Shown: positions 28,110 to 39,280, counted from the stretch's first letter. The stretch: 64,000 bases of DNA from Thermoproteota archaeon (GCA_030550585.1 JAUQPB010000001.1:62001-126000), one strand, 5' to 3'. The notes: generated by a model not told the origin, from the letters alone. Numbers and translations: made by a program.

Positions 28110-29618
28110 CTATGGCACATCCTTCGACTTGACTATGATTCTAAGTGTTATCGGCTTCTTCAACCTCTTTGTGTCTGGCAAAACGATTTTCAAGCCGTTT
28201 TCTGTTAGACTCCAAGAAACCTTTTCTTGTGTGTTGGGTATATCGATGCTGACTATATCTTCGTGCACGCCTCCCAACGCTTTTAGCGTTATCTCCTGCT
28301 TTGGCTCGCCTAATATTGTGGCATAGACAATTTCTTTGAATGGATATGCATACTTTGTTGTATATCTTACATCCTCTCCGGTGAAGGCAAGTCTCCTCTC
28401 AGTGAAGAAACCTTCCTCAACTTTTGTAGGCCCCTCACCAAACACTATCCACGGTCTTGAGCCGTAGACAGACTCTCCATAGATTTTCAGCCACTCGCCA
28501 ATGTTTAAAAGTATCCTCTTCTGCTCTTCTGGTATCGTCCCATCGGGCTTTGGACCTATGTTCAATAGAAAAGAACCGTTCTTGCTAACAACATCCACCA
28601 TGTGTCGGATTATAGTCTCTGGCGATTTATACTCGGCATCTCTTATGTACCCCCATGACTTGTAGTCAACAGAGGTGTCGGCAAGCCACGGATAGTCCTG
28701 TATCGTTGCCACACTCCCTCTTTCTAGATCTGGGACTGCCACACCCTTGGGGAAGGCACCGTGCTTATAGACTATAACAGGCTCTATGCCCCAGCCATAG
28801 CATCTGTTATAGTAGTAGGCTGCAAATGCTTTTAGGTATGGCTCGAAGGCCGGGTTTGCTATCCACCAATCGAAGTACACTATCCAAGGTCTATACCTCT
28901 CAACAACCTCGACAATTCTTAGTAGCCAATCCATTAGAAAGCTGTGGTCTGGAGGAACATTATCCGGTGATGGCGGTGCCCTGGGGTCGAGCGAGGCGGG
29001 TTTTGCGGGCCCATATAAGTCAAAGTATTTTGGGTCTCTAACATCAGAGTCTATCTTCATCCCAGTGTTGAAGAACCACCAGTGCTCTGCCCTATGATAG
29101 GACACACCAAATATTAGCCCCCTATCCTCAACAGCTTTCTTAAGCTCTTTGACAATATCTCTCTTCGGGCCAACTCTAGTAGCGCACCATCTTGTGTAGC
29201 TAGAGTCCCACAATGCAAAGCCGTCGTGGTGCTCCGCAACAAGAACAACAAATTTTGCGCCTGCCCTCTCGAATATCCTAGCCCATTCGTCTGGATCCCA
29301 GTTGTCGGCTGTGAACATGGGTATAAAGTCTTTGTATCCAAAATCTCTGTGGGGGCCAAAGTTTTTTAGGTGATATTCGTACTCTGGCTGCGAAGGGTCG
29401 TACATGTTTCTAGGGTACCACTCGCTGCCAAAAGCAGGTACAGAATATGCTCCCCAGTGAATGAATATGCCGAACCTCGAGTCTGTGAACCACTTTGGGA
29501 CTTTGTACATGTTCAGCGAGTCCCACGATGGTTTGAAAGGCCCTTTCACAGGAGCTGGAATGCTAGACAAGATCTCCTCAGGGCTCATAACAATATCCCA
29601 GCGACTTATTGACACCAA
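28110..29618 (-). CDS. GH29-family alpha-L-fucosidase
   Basis: WFTDSRFGIFIHWGAYSVPAFGSEWYPRNMY, AEHHDGFALWDS, FLLNIGPKPDGTIP. Confidence 0.93.
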   Translation of the reverse strand: MVSISRWDIVMSPEEILSSIPAPVKGPFKPSWDSLNMYKVPKWFTDSRFGIFIHWGAYSVPAFGSEWYPRNMYDPSQPEYEYHLKNFGPHRDFGYKDFIPMFTADNWDPDEWARIFERAGAKFVVLVAEHHDGFALWDSSYTRWCATRVGPKRDIVKELKKAVEDRGLIFGVSYHRAEHWWFFNTGMKIDSDVRDPKYFDLYGPAKPASLDPRAPPSPDNVPPDHSFLMDWLLRIVEVVERYRPWIVYFDWWIANPAFEPYLKAFAAYYYNRCYGWGIEPVIVYKHGAFPKGVAVPDLERGSVATIQDYPWLADTSVDYKSWGYIRDAEYKSPETIIRHMVDVVSKNGSFLLNIGPKPDGTIPEEQKRILLNIGEWLKIYGESVYGSRPWIVFGEGPTKVEEGFFTERRLAFTGEDVRYTTKYAYPFKEIVYATILGEPKQEITLKALGGVHEDIVSIDIPNTQEKVSWSLTENGLKIVLPDTKRLKKPITLRIIVKSKDVP

Positions 29619-29692
29619 TTATTAATAAGTCCAGATGCTATATAGCCTCTCGCTATTAGCGACATCTAACATCTCTGCCAAGTATTTAGAAG

Positions 29693-30730
29693 ATGGGCTG
29701 GGGGTGTATTTTAACGATGTTCGGACTTGTTGAAGGTTTTTATCTGCTTCTGAGAGATAAGTCCATATTCTATGTCAAGGGGGTTTCCCACCCACCGAAC
29801 AGGGTCGTGGCTTTTCCTAAATATGTGCCTAGAAGCGATGGGGATAGGATACATCCATCCGGGCTTAGATATGCAAAAATACCTGGTGTAGACAATGAGA
29901 TGAGGTTTCTACTGAGCAACTACCCCCATTACATAGCCTACGACAGTTTCTTCTGCCGACCAGTTCCCACAGTACCTCTAAGCGATATAGAAACGGTTTT
30001 GAATCCTCTTGAAAAAGCTGAGGAGATATTATTGCATAGAGTGATTGAAGACGATGTTATTAGAAGTGTTAGAGAGTTTATACTGCTTGCCAATGAGGTT
30101 GGCGGTGTTAGAAACATTGGTGTTTCAGGATCTATTCTAGCAAATCTGCACACTCACAACTCGGACATCGACATTGTTGTCTATGGCTGGCGCGACTCAA
30201 TTAAAATGTATAGGTTTCTACAAGATGCTATCGGTGATAAGAGCCTTGGATTTGCGAAGTACTCTGGCAATGCTTTGCAGGAGCTGTATAGAGAGAGGGT
30301 GTCTGAGACCCCCATACCATTTGAGAAATTTGCTGAGATAGAGTCTCAGAGGGTTTTAGACGGCTTGTTCAGGGGGAGGAGATACTTTGTAAGGTTGGTG
30401 AAAGAGCCTGGAAGAGATGACACATACGGTTCTTATACATGTGCAAAAATTGGTGTGGCAACCCTAAAGCTTAGAGTAGAAGACGATTCAGACTCTATAT
30501 ACACTCCATGCAGATACAAGGTGGAGGTAGAGGAGTTCATAGACGGTGTTAGAGCCTATGTCGAAGAGGTCTATAGTCTCAGGGGGAGATTCAATGAAAT
30601 AGCTAAGAAGGGGGACACAGTCGTAGCAAGAGGGTCAGTCGAATTACTTAGATACAGAGATGGCTCCACCAAGTATAGACTGTATGTTGGTGATGCAGGA
30701 GATTTTATCTACCCGATAAAAACCCTCTAG
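29693..30730 (+). CDS. Predicted nucleotidyltransferase (COG1665-like)
   Basis: GVSGSILANLHTHNSDIDIVVYG. Confidence 0.75.
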   Translation: MGWGCILTMFGLVEGFYLLLRDKSIFYVKGVSHPPNRVVAFPKYVPRSDGDRIHPSGLRYAKIPGVDNEMRFLLSNYPHYIAYDSFFCRPVPTVPLSDIETVLNPLEKAEEILLHRVIEDDVIRSVREFILLANEVGGVRNIGVSGSILANLHTHNSDIDIVVYGWRDSIKMYRFLQDAIGDKSLGFAKYSGNALQELYRERVSETPIPFEKFAEIESQRVLDGLFRGRRYFVRLVKEPGRDDTYGSYTCAKIGVATLKLRVEDDSDSIYTPCRYKVEVEEFIDGVRAYVEEVYSLRGRFNEIAKKGDTVVARGSVELLRYRDGSTKYRLYVGDAGDFIYPIKTL

Positions 30731-30818
30731 ATCTATACAAAAGATCTGTACCGAATAAAGACTTTTATAAACAGACTAAGCAAATCTTGTAACAAACTCT
30801 GCAAATGGTGTTGGCAAA

Positions 30819-31331
30819 ATGGCTAAAATAGGTATGAGGTTTGGAGAAGCTCTTGTTGGCGAAGAGCCTGAGGTCGCCCACATAGACTTGATTATAGGGG
30901 ATAAAGATGGGCCTGCAGGCATAGGCTTTGCATTTGGTCTAGCCCACCAGACATATGGACACACAAAACTGTTTGCCGTTCTAACACCAAATCTCCTTGT
31001 CAAACCTGTTACACTGATAGTCCCCAAGGTGACTATAAAGAATTTGAAGCAGGCAGAGCTTGTGTTTGGTGCTGCACAATACGCTGTTGCGAAAGCTGTT
31101 GCTGATGCTGTTGCCGAGGGCATCATACCAAAGGATATTGTTGAAGATGTTGTTATAATCTGTGGGGTGTTTGTCCATCCAGCTGCTAAAGACCCTGACA
31201 AGGTGTTCAAATTCAATTACGAAGCTACAAAGCTAGCTATTAAGAGGGCTATGGAGGGAGAGCCAAAGATAGACGAGATACTTGCAAAGAAGGATACTGT
31301 TGCACACCCCTTCTACAAGCCAAAGAAGTAA
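30819..31331 (+). CDS. fae: Formaldehyde-activating enzyme (5,6,7,8-tetrahydromethanopterin hydro-lyase), stand-alone
   Basis: RFGEALVGEEPEVAHIDLIIGDKDGPAGIGFAFGLAHQTYGHTKLFAVLTPNL. Confidence 0.93.
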   Translation: MAKIGMRFGEALVGEEPEVAHIDLIIGDKDGPAGIGFAFGLAHQTYGHTKLFAVLTPNLLVKPVTLIVPKVTIKNLKQAELVFGAAQYAVAKAVADAVAEGIIPKDIVEDVVIICGVFVHPAAKDPDKVFKFNYEATKLAIKRAMEGEPKIDEILAKKDTVAHPFYKPKK

Positions 31332-31335
31332 AAAA

Positions 31336-31776
31336 TCAACTCTTTTTCACTTTTTCAACAACCCTAATACCCTCGATCACTGTGTATGGGTATTGACCCT
31401 GCTCATCCTTCTCATACTTCTTAACCATATCCCACACATTTAGAAGTGCTATTGAAACAGCTGTTAGAGCCTCCATCTCCACACCTGTTCTCTCACGGGT
31501 CTTAACCAAAACCTCTATGCAAAGCCTTTCATCTTCAAGCCAGATCCTGGGCTCTACATAGTCTATCTTTATGGGGTGGCAGAAAGGCAGTATCATATGT
31601 GCTAGCTTGGCAGATGATATCGCCACGAGAGATGATGCTGCTATAACATCGCCTTTCTCAATCTCCCTATTTCTAATCCTCTCAACAGTTTCTCTCCTAA
31701 GCTTTATACACCCTCTTGCAACAGCTTCTCTGAAAACCTCGGGCTTTTCACTCACATCAACCATTTTTACAGACAT
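31336..31776 (-). CDS. moaC: Cyclic pyranopterin monophosphate synthase MoaC
   Basis: MVDVSEKPEVFREAVARG, LPFCHPIKID, RTGVEMEALTAVS. Confidence 0.95.
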   Translation of the reverse strand: MSVKMVDVSEKPEVFREAVARGCIKLRRETVERIRNREIEKGDVIAASSLVAISSAKLAHMILPFCHPIKIDYVEPRIWLEDERLCIEVLVKTRERTGVEMEALTAVSIALLNVWDMVKKYEKDEQGQYPYTVIEGIRVVEKVKKS

Positions 31777-31813
31777 AGATTTTAACCTCTGAAAAAACTG
31801 TTAAAACATATTC

Positions 31814-32305
31814 GTGGTGTCTATGCTAATATCCTTTGTAGATGCTAAAAACGGTTTAAAGTTCCTAGAGTACCTTAGAAGCCTCGGATGTACTGTAGAT
31901 GAAGAGGCGCACACAGTGCTACCAGACTCGTCTGAGTATGGTCTATACGCCTGCAGACAGAACGGCACTCTCAAAGCGGTTTTCGTAATGCATTATATAG
32001 ACCATCACTACGCAGCTCTAATGAATCTCAAGGATGATGCTAGTGATAGAGAGGTTATAGAGGCTTTGCTAAAGGCGAAGGAAAATGGGGTTTGGATGGC
32101 GCCGACAGAGCCTGTAATATATATATCAGTTGATTATGATATTGTTAAAAAGCTTGGTATGTACGTAGATGAGATCCCGTCTGAGGCTTCAAAGCATGTA
32201 GAAACATACCTCAATTCCAATACCAGCTGGAGAGAACTGCTAAGAGAAGTTGTTCCCAGTCTAATCAGATTCGTTCAGAATATTGCAAGCACAGCTGAAG
32301 TTTAG
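31814..32305 (+). CDS. Hypothetical protein
   Basis: 163-aa ORF, no family recognised. Confidence 0.6.
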   Translation: MVSMLISFVDAKNGLKFLEYLRSLGCTVDEEAHTVLPDSSEYGLYACRQNGTLKAVFVMHYIDHHYAALMNLKDDASDREVIEALLKAKENGVWMAPTEPVIYISVDYDIVKKLGMYVDEIPSEASKHVETYLNSNTSWRELLREVVPSLIRFVQNIASTAEV

Positions 32306-32392
32306 TTTCTTGGATGAGTTTGAAAGTTTATATATAGCTCCAAATGATAGCTACAGTAGTGATAGTTACTGCAAAAGGGTAAGCTAAGTGGT

Positions 32393-32716
32393 ATGCGAGT
32401 AGCTGAAAGTGAGATGCAAAAACTTGTTGATATAGCTAAGGAGATGTGCTCAAGATATAGGGTCTTGTGTCTAGAGCCTGCTGGGGAACTAGACTACAAG
32501 TTGCTGGTGTTTTCACTGACATGGATAGAAAACTTTTTCTATGTGGATCCGCAGATGTGTAGCAAGGATGCTACATGTGCTGAAAAGGTTATTGAGATGC
32601 ATAGAGATGTTCTGAATTATGCTCTAAGAGGAGAGTATATAATTGATTTACGCAAAGAAAAGTTTCTAGAGGCTGTGGAGAAGCTTCTCAAAATAGAACA
32701 GCCTTCGACTCCCTAA
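32393..32716 (+). CDS. Hypothetical protein
   Basis: 107-aa ORF between annotated genes. Confidence 0.6.
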   Translation: MRVAESEMQKLVDIAKEMCSRYRVLCLEPAGELDYKLLVFSLTWIENFFYVDPQMCSKDATCAEKVIEMHRDVLNYALRGEYIIDLRKEKFLEAVEKLLKIEQPSTP

Positions 32717-33281
32717 GTCTTCTCCAAGGATTGAAGCAAAGCTCTCTCCACAGTTGACTAGCCACAACCCTATTTTGAGGTAGCGATGCTATGTAGTCTA
32801 GCTCTAGATGCCCTTTATACAAGACTGTGTCGTCTTCGTACGAGCATGCAAGCCTTTCTAAAAAGTTTATGGTGCTCTCCTTAAGATGTTCAAAAGGTAT
32901 CTCGATGTAGCCAAGACCCCTAAACATTTTAATCGATGCTATGTTACCTCTATGCGTGGTAGCCACATACATGTTACTACCAGATATGTATTCGGCTGAG
33001 GACACAAGAACCTTGCCTATACCCCTCCCCCGATACCTTTCATCGACAGCCACATAATATATTACAGTCAAGTCATCTGGGCTAAGCCCAGCCTTGTAAA
33101 ACACCAGCGACCCTACCGCAACGTTATCAACAAATGCTATCAATGCCCTACACCTCCCCAGCTCTAGACATGTTGTAGCAAAGTAGGTGTGGTACCACCC
33201 CATGTTTCTAGTCAGAATAGCTTTGACCGTATCTAGGCATTCCACACTACATTCATCTATCTTCACTTTTATCAACCCCAT
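32688..33281 (-). CDS. GNAT-family N-acetyltransferase
   Basis: VAVDERYRGRGIGKVLVSSAEYI and GNIASIKMFRGLGYIEI. Confidence 0.9.
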   Translation of the reverse strand: MGLIKVKIDECSVECLDTVKAILTRNMGWYHTYFATTCLELGRCRALIAFVDNVAVGSLVFYKAGLSPDDLTVIYYVAVDERYRGRGIGKVLVSSAEYISGSNMYVATTHRGNIASIKMFRGLGYIEIPFEHLKESTINFLERLACSYEDDTVLYKGHLELDYIASLPQNRVVASQLWRELCFNPWRRLRESKAVLF

Positions 33282-33348
33282 TTATTTTCGGCTATCTCTC
33301 TCCTTTATAACCTTCTACTCAATTAAATAATACTGTAGTATTTCACAA

Positions 33349-34353
33349 GTGCTACCACGGCTGATAAATGTGCTTTCAAACACCCTCGACTTCGCACTAA
33401 CACATTTTGGCACTATTAGAAGTAAGGTTGATGAGGTAATAAGCTTTGATGTTGCTAGAAACGTCAAGTCTATGTGGATTTTCTATAGGGGATATCGAAA
33501 CTCTTATCAAAAGAGGTATAAGATAACGGCAATTGATAGTGGATACAACTATAGGGAGTTCCGAGGATATGCACTCTACATACAGAATACGGTGTGGGTT
33601 TCTATAGATGGTGGTGGCGAGGAGATGAGCAATGGTGTAGTCGATATAGATGTTGTGTCTAGTAGCAACGTAGAGTATGATCTTTCTCTACTCTCATCGA
33701 TAAGAGAAATAGATTTTATGTGCAAGCTCATTCAAAGCTCTGACATTGTTTTGATTGATGGTAGTCTAATAGCTGTGTTCTCAAAGTTTAGAAAGGCTTT
33801 GTTTGATGGGGATAACGAGCTTGTTGAGGCAAAGGGGTTTAACATCAAAAACGTTTTGAATGACCTGCTGATAACACTTTCTTTGTATCCAAGGAAAGTG
33901 TTTTTCATATCGAAGAACTCCACAGCTAAGGATGTTCTCGGCCTAGTCAAAGGGGATATATACTACTTCGAGAGATATACAGACGGGTTGCCCGGGTATA
34001 CAAAACCTGTTGATCTTACCAACTCTAGGCATATAGGTATTGCAGTAACTGCAAAGACGTTTAGACAAAGTGTAAAGAGGGTTACAGGTATTGATGCCAC
34101 CATCTACATGTCTTATGTTAGATTCGAGCCATTTTCAAGAATATACAGAATAGAATTTGTTGGAGAGGCTAGCGAGCCTGTAGAGCCTAGAGTCAGGCAT
34201 TTGATAGACGTTCTATCACAATACATAGTCTCCGGCTATCCCTACCCACTTATGAGAGCAGATCAAATAGCCCATATTAGCACTGGAGATGTTGATAGAA
34301 TAGCCGCTGTACTAGGCATCTCCTCAGATCCATACGATAGAGAGCCTTTGTAG
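33349..34353 (+). CDS. nurA: NurA-domain nuclease
   Basis: ITAIDSGYNYREFRGYALYI; directly upstream of herA. Confidence 0.85.
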   Translation: MLPRLINVLSNTLDFALTHFGTIRSKVDEVISFDVARNVKSMWIFYRGYRNSYQKRYKITAIDSGYNYREFRGYALYIQNTVWVSIDGGGEEMSNGVVDIDVVSSSNVEYDLSLLSSIREIDFMCKLIQSSDIVLIDGSLIAVFSKFRKALFDGDNELVEAKGFNIKNVLNDLLITLSLYPRKVFFISKNSTAKDVLGLVKGDIYYFERYTDGLPGYTKPVDLTNSRHIGIAVTAKTFRQSVKRVTGIDATIYMSYVRFEPFSRIYRIEFVGEASEPVEPRVRHLIDVLSQYIVSGYPYPLMRADQIAHISTGDVDRIAAVLGISSDPYDREPL

Positions 34354-34357
34354 GCGG

Positions 34358-35863
34358 TTGAAAATGGCTTTGCAAAAACTTGTGGAGCTTGGGGATGCCG
34401 CTAAAGAGAGTGAGGTTGTTGGCTACATAGTTGGAGAGTCTAAGCCCTATAGAGCTGAGATCCTGGCTTTTAGACCTCTTGCAATGGGCGAGTACCTGTA
34501 TATGGAGTACCATGGGTATAGGGTGCTAGCATTTGTCGCAAACTCGATAACTGGTAGCACAGTTATATCAAGAGACTTGATTGATCCTAGAGATGTTGAG
34601 AGACTTGTTAAGAGTGTGAGGGTTGGCGAGAGGCTTTTCTATCATAGGGGTGTGATCAAGATTCTAGGCTCTGTGGAGAACGATGGTCACAAGCTCCACA
34701 TACCAGCTATACCGCCTCCGCCAGGGACAGAGGTATACAAAGCCCCTAAAACAGTTTTAGAGATGGTGTTTAGCCCGAGGAGACACGGCTATGTTAGAAT
34801 CGGCACGCTTCTGAGAGAACCAGATATAGAGGTTAGGGTAAATATCAACAAAGTTGTCTCTAGGCATCTGGGAGTGCTTGCAATGACTGGAATGGGGAAG
34901 AGCAACCTCGTTGCATTGATTGCCAAGAGAGTTGAGGAGCTTGGAGGAACAATAGTTATATTCGATTACCACGGGGAGTACACATCACTTAGAAACACTA
35001 CTTTGATAAAGCCTGTTCTAGACCCATTGAGGCTTACCCTAGATGAGCTTGCAAGGCTTTTGAACATACCAAGGAACGCAACTAGACAGAGAATGGTGCT
35101 CAAAGAGTGTTTGGATTCGATCGATGAGGAGACAGCTAAAGAGTTTTTCAATGTAATGAAGAGATGTGTTCAAGGGAGGGTTGCAAGATATGGCACATCT
35201 GCCCAAAAGGTTCTAGACTCTCTAACAGTCTACGAAAACTTTTTGAAGAGGATTCTCAAAGAGGATTCAGGCGATGTTATAGACAGGATAGTGATGGGCG
35301 CTATAAACGTTGTTGATTTGAGCGAGTTGCATCTAAACCACGCTGATGCTGTGATAGCACATTGGCTCTCAAGGCTCTTGGAGGCTAGAAAGGTTAGTGT
35401 GTGGAGCAATGGCTCAAGAGGGTTTCCAACGCCACTTATAGCAGTTATAGAAGAGGCCCATGTATTCATACCGGCTGATGAGGACACAGCTACAAAGTAT
35501 AGCGCATCGCTTGTGGCTAGAGAGGGTAGGAAATTTGGTTTGGGGCTTGTCATAGTGTCTCAAAGACCCAGGGGATTAGACCCAACCATCCTTAGCCAGT
35601 TAGGAAACCTAGCAATTCTTCGGATAGTTCATCCAGAGGACCAGGCATATATATCCAAGTATTGCGAGCCCGTTATGCAGGATGTTATGGAGGAGCTGCC
35701 AGGTCTCAACATTGGAGAAGCTATATTGCTTGGAGAATGGGTGCCGATACCAGCTGCCACTAGAATTGATTTGGTTAGCGAAAAAGTTAGTGGTATGGAT
35801 ATAGATGCTGTGGGTATTTGGAGTAGGTATGGGAAAAAGGAGCTAGATCTCCAAGTCTCTTAG
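34358..35863 (+). CDS. herA: HerA hexameric DNA helicase/ATPase
   Basis: [19 protein letters not shown] Walker [23 protein letters not shown] Walker B. Confidence 0.93.
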   Translation: MKMALQKLVELGDAAKESEVVGYIVGESKPYRAEILAFRPLAMGEYLYMEYHGYRVLAFVANSITGSTVISRDLIDPRDVERLVKSVRVGERLFYHRGVIKILGSVENDGHKLHIPAIPPPPGTEVYKAPKTVLEMVFSPRRHGYVRIGTLLREPDIEVRVNINKVVSRHLGVLAMTGMGKSNLVALIAKRVEELGGTIVIFDYHGEYTSLRNTTLIKPVLDPLRLTLDELARLLNIPRNATRQRMVLKECLDSIDEETAKEFFNVMKRCVQGRVARYGTSAQKVLDSLTVYENFLKRILKEDSGDVIDRIVMGAINVVDLSELHLNHADAVIAHWLSRLLEARKVSVWSNGSRGFPTPLIAVIEEAHVFIPADEDTATKYSASLVAREGRKFGLGLVIVSQRPRGLDPTILSQLGNLAILRIVHPEDQAYISKYCEPVMQDVMEELPGLNIGEAILLGEWVPIPAATRIDLVSEKVSGMDIDAVGIWSRYGKKELDLQVS

Positions 35864-36562
35864 AGTTAGCTTCTTTCTGCTCCTTCCACTCTCAATAGAC
35901 TCTAACTCCTCCGACAATATCTCCTCTTCTTTCTTAGTCTCTCTCAAGCATCCAAGGTCCCTAAGCTTGATATAGACATTTCTAACTGCTAGAAACACCT
36001 CATCCTCGCTTTTCGCACCTGTTATAACCATCTTCCCACTGCTGAATATGAGTAGAACGACGTGGGGTTCACTCATTCTGTATATGAGGCCTGGGAACTG
36101 CTCCGGCTCATACATTGTGTTCTCTAATAGGAAGGCAACCTTCTCTAGCATAACCTCTGAACCAATGTTTGCAGATGCCACAATGTTTTGTATTTGTATC
36201 CTCGGCTTGGACGATATTGTTACATAGTATTTTAGAAGCATTTTGATTATCTTCTTCACAGCTCTTATGAGCATTGGAGTGCTCTTAGCACCTGTAACAA
36301 CCATTCTCCCAGATCTGAAGACAAGTGCTGTAACCTTTGGATTGTCCATTCTCAGTACAAGCCCTGGAAACTGCTCTGGGTCATACTCGACATTTGGCAG
36401 TACTTTGTCTAGGTAGTCCAGATCTATGGTCTGTCCTATCGATACTGTGGCAACTATGTTCTCAACTTTAACACTTATGAACGGGTTGTTTAGGTCTAGG
36501 AGGTATTTCTCGTAAAATTGCTTATAATAGGAGTCTAAGGATGAAATAATCTCACTCTCAAT
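35843..36562 (-). CDS. tbp: TATA-box-binding protein (TBP); open frame extends to 36562 without ATG/GTG/TTG upstream of 36349
   Basis: Two TBP repeats: [37 protein letters not shown]...VVTGAKS and [37 protein letters not shown]...VITGAKS; N-terminal part translated manually. Confidence 0.9.
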   Translation of the reverse strand: MESEIISSLDSYYKQFYEKYLLDLNNPFISVKVENIVATVSIGQTIDLDYLDKVLPNVEYDPEQFPGLVLRMDNPKVTALVFRSGRMVVTGAKSTPMLIRAVKKIIKMLLKYYVTISSKPRIQIQNIVASANIGSEVMLEKVAFLLENTMYEPEQFPGLIYRMSEPHVVLLIFSSGKMVITGAKSEDEVFLAVRNVYIKLRDLGCLRETKKEEEILSEELESIESGRSRKKLTLRDLEI

Positions 36563-36632
36563 TCAAGTTTTTAACTTAGGCTTATATACCTCTAACCAGG
36601 TTTATAAGCTCTTTTTAAATTATGGCAATGAA

Positions 36633-37400
36633 TCAAAACATTGCTAGAAGATCCTCTACAGCTGATAGTGTTGGAAGTTCGAACAGACCTTCGTTCTCTA
36701 CTATTGCAAAGGGCTTTGCATCTCTCAAGACACCAAACCTCTTTATAATTGGAGACAAGTAGCTTTCAGGTGATGTTGAAACAGAGGTGCCAGTTTGATA
36801 AGCTCCCGCTGCAGGTAGCACAACAGCTGTTGACCCGTTCTGAAGCGGAATTCTCAGGAAACATGGAAGCTTTGTAACAGTCTCTGTAACAGGATCTTTT
36901 AACGCTATGCTCGGATGCTCATGACCCATTATAACCAGCTTTGCGTTATCTCCCAAATCCATTTTTTTGTGCCCATGAACAAAAAGCATGTTTTCAATCT
37001 CCATAGACTCATAAAACTCTATTCCATATCTCTGCGAGAGAGAGTATATGAAGTTGTCGTGGTTTCCCCTCACCAGAACAACTCTATTGAATCTCTTCTT
37101 GACGTAGAGTATAAACTCGTGGAGATCCTTAGACTCTCTTCTACCAAGCTTGTCGAACAGATGCTTTATATCCCCAACAATAATAAGTGTATCCACATTT
37201 ACTGTGTTCAGAGCCTTTTCAATAATATCTATAGCCTTGTTTAACTGCATTCTAGGAATGTAAATCCCCTTCGTAGCCATATACTCCTCAAAACCAAGAT
37301 GGATATCGGCAACAACAAGAGATTTCAAGCTACCGGTAGAGAGATAGGCTATGGGAAGATCATCGACACCGTAGATACCATTGTAAATCTCGTATAGCAT
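36633..37400 (-). CDS. Metallophosphoesterase (COG1407-like)
   Basis: VVADIHLGFEEYMA, VGDIKH, VRGNHDNF, VIMGHEHPS. Confidence 0.88.
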   Translation of the reverse strand: MLYEIYNGIYGVDDLPIAYLSTGSLKSLVVADIHLGFEEYMATKGIYIPRMQLNKAIDIIEKALNTVNVDTLIIVGDIKHLFDKLGRRESKDLHEFILYVKKRFNRVVLVRGNHDNFIYSLSQRYGIEFYESMEIENMLFVHGHKKMDLGDNAKLVIMGHEHPSIALKDPVTETVTKLPCFLRIPLQNGSTAVVLPAAGAYQTGTSVSTSPESYLSPIIKRFGVLRDAKPFAIVENEGLFELPTLSAVEDLLAMF

Positions 37401-37479
37401 AACTACTCTCGCAGATCTTTTACCACTGTAAAATGCTTAACCTAGCAAAAAGTCTTATGCACCCCTTAGCTCTACTGTT

Positions 37480-39048
37480 TTAGCATGGCTCTATTGTTGA
37501 GGGGGGTTTCGACGATATTGCATATGTAACCATCGTTACACCGGGTATTTCCCGCGCTATTCTATTCGATATCCTTTCAAGAATCTCGAGCGGTATTTTA
37601 CTCCAATCAGCTGTCATGGCATCTTCGCTTTCAACAATCCTCACAGTAACTATGTATCCCAATTCTCTTCTATCTCCTTTTACACCAACCCATCTATCCT
37701 CTCCAACAACGGCAAATGCTTGCCAAACCCTCTCATACAGCCCCTCCCTCCTCAGCTCTTCCTCAACTATTTTAGAAGCCCTTCTGACTATCGCCAGCTT
37801 CTCTTCTGTTACCTCACCAATTATCCTAACGGCTAGTCCGGGACCTGGAAACGGGTGTCTATATGCCCATTCTCTCGGCACTCCAAGCGCTATAGCCAGT
37901 TTCCTCACCTCATCTTTGTATAGATGTCTTATAGGCTCTAAAACCCTTAGATTTAGCCATTTTGGCAGTCCAGCAACGTTGTGGTGGCTCTTGATCTTAT
38001 CTGCGCCAACTGCACCACCACTCTCTATGACATCTGGGTATGTTGTTCCCTGGGCAAGCCACTTTATATCTTTGTTGCTTTCGGCGATCTCCTTGAATAT
38101 TTCTGCAAATAGTTCTCCTATGATCCTCCTCTTCTCCTCGCAATCTTTAACACCTTTGAGTGCCTTCAAGAACCTCTGCGATGCGTCGATGTATATCGGG
38201 TTAATGCCAAGGCTTCTAAGCATATTCAAAACCTCTCTATCCTCATCCTCTCTAAGAAGACCGTGGTTGACAAAAACAGCTACTAGCCTATCTCCAATGG
38301 CTCTTTTCAGTAGGAGAGCTGTTACAGTTGAGTCAACACCGCCGCTAACTGCGCATAAGACCTTCTCATCCCTTCCCACAGCAGATTTAATTTCATCTAC
38401 AATACGATCTATTATGTTTCCCGGATTCCAGTTTTGTCTAGCCTTGGCTATTCCCACAACAAAATTTTCAATGAGTTTCCTACCCTTTGGGGTGTGGTAA
38501 ACCTCTGGATGGAACTGAACACCATATACAGGTCTATCGATAAGCTTAAACGCTGCTATATAGCCTGTTTCAACAGATCTTGCCAATACAATGGCTTTGT
38601 CCCTAGGAACCTCAGCCACATAGTCGCTGTGGGACATCCACACAAACTCTCTCTTGCCCCAACCAGCAAAAATATCATTGTGTGCTACAATCTCTATCTC
38701 TGTTTTCCCATACTCGCCAACACCTCTCTCAACCCTGCCACCAATCAAGTAGGCTAGAAGCTGATGTCCATAGCAAATACCTAGAATAGGCACACCAACA
38801 TCAAGTACCCAGCCACCTATTACCGGGGGATTGGGAGATGCTATAATACTGCTGGGCCCGCCAGACAATATGATTGCCTTGGGCCTAATCCTCTCAACAA
38901 CATCAACACTGAAATCAGTGTAATTGACAATCTCGCTATAAACATTGAGCTCCCTAACCCTTCTAGCAATCAAGTGAGCATACTGACCACCAAAATTGAC
39001 TATGACTACAGTGTCAAACTCCTTGAATGGAGTCCAGCCACTCTCCAT
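37480..39048 (-). CDS. guaA: GMP synthase (glutamine-hydrolysing)
   Basis: GATase PILGICYGHQLLAYL; PP-loop AVSGGVDSTVTALLL; C-terminal MTADWSKIP. Confidence 0.96.
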   Translation of the reverse strand: MESGWTPFKEFDTVVIVNFGGQYAHLIARRVRELNVYSEIVNYTDFSVDVVERIRPKAIILSGGPSSIIASPNPPVIGGWVLDVGVPILGICYGHQLLAYLIGGRVERGVGEYGKTEIEIVAHNDIFAGWGKREFVWMSHSDYVAEVPRDKAIVLARSVETGYIAAFKLIDRPVYGVQFHPEVYHTPKGRKLIENFVVGIAKARQNWNPGNIIDRIVDEIKSAVGRDEKVLCAVSGGVDSTVTALLLKRAIGDRLVAVFVNHGLLREDEDREVLNMLRSLGINPIYIDASQRFLKALKGVKDCEEKRRIIGELFAEIFKEIAESNKDIKWLAQGTTYPDVIESGGAVGADKIKSHHNVAGLPKWLNLRVLEPIRHLYKDEVRKLAIALGVPREWAYRHPFPGPGLAVRIIGEVTEEKLAIVRRASKIVEEELRREGLYERVWQAFAVVGEDRWVGVKGDRRELGYIVTVRIVESEDAMTADWSKIPLEILERISNRIAREIPGVTMVTYAISSKPPSTIEPC

Positions 39049-39280
39049 TATAGCACCTACAACGCCTTAAAAACTCAAAGCGTATAGTAAAAGTCTAGGA
39101 TTATAAGCTCAAACGTGCTCTAGGCAACTCAACAAAATAGCGTTGTAAATGTTGATCAATTTTGATTCAGGCTTTTCTGCTTAGCTATACCCTAATATTA
39201 TATTGAGTATATATGAATGCGTACCCAAATCTCATTGCCTGCCTCCCAAGCATTGCCATGCATAGGCTATAGCAAATTTT

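Noticed and set aside
37616-38500. 294-aa plus ORF opposite guaA
   Set aside because: Antisense to a clear GMP synthase; Ser/Leu/Pro-rich shadow ORF.
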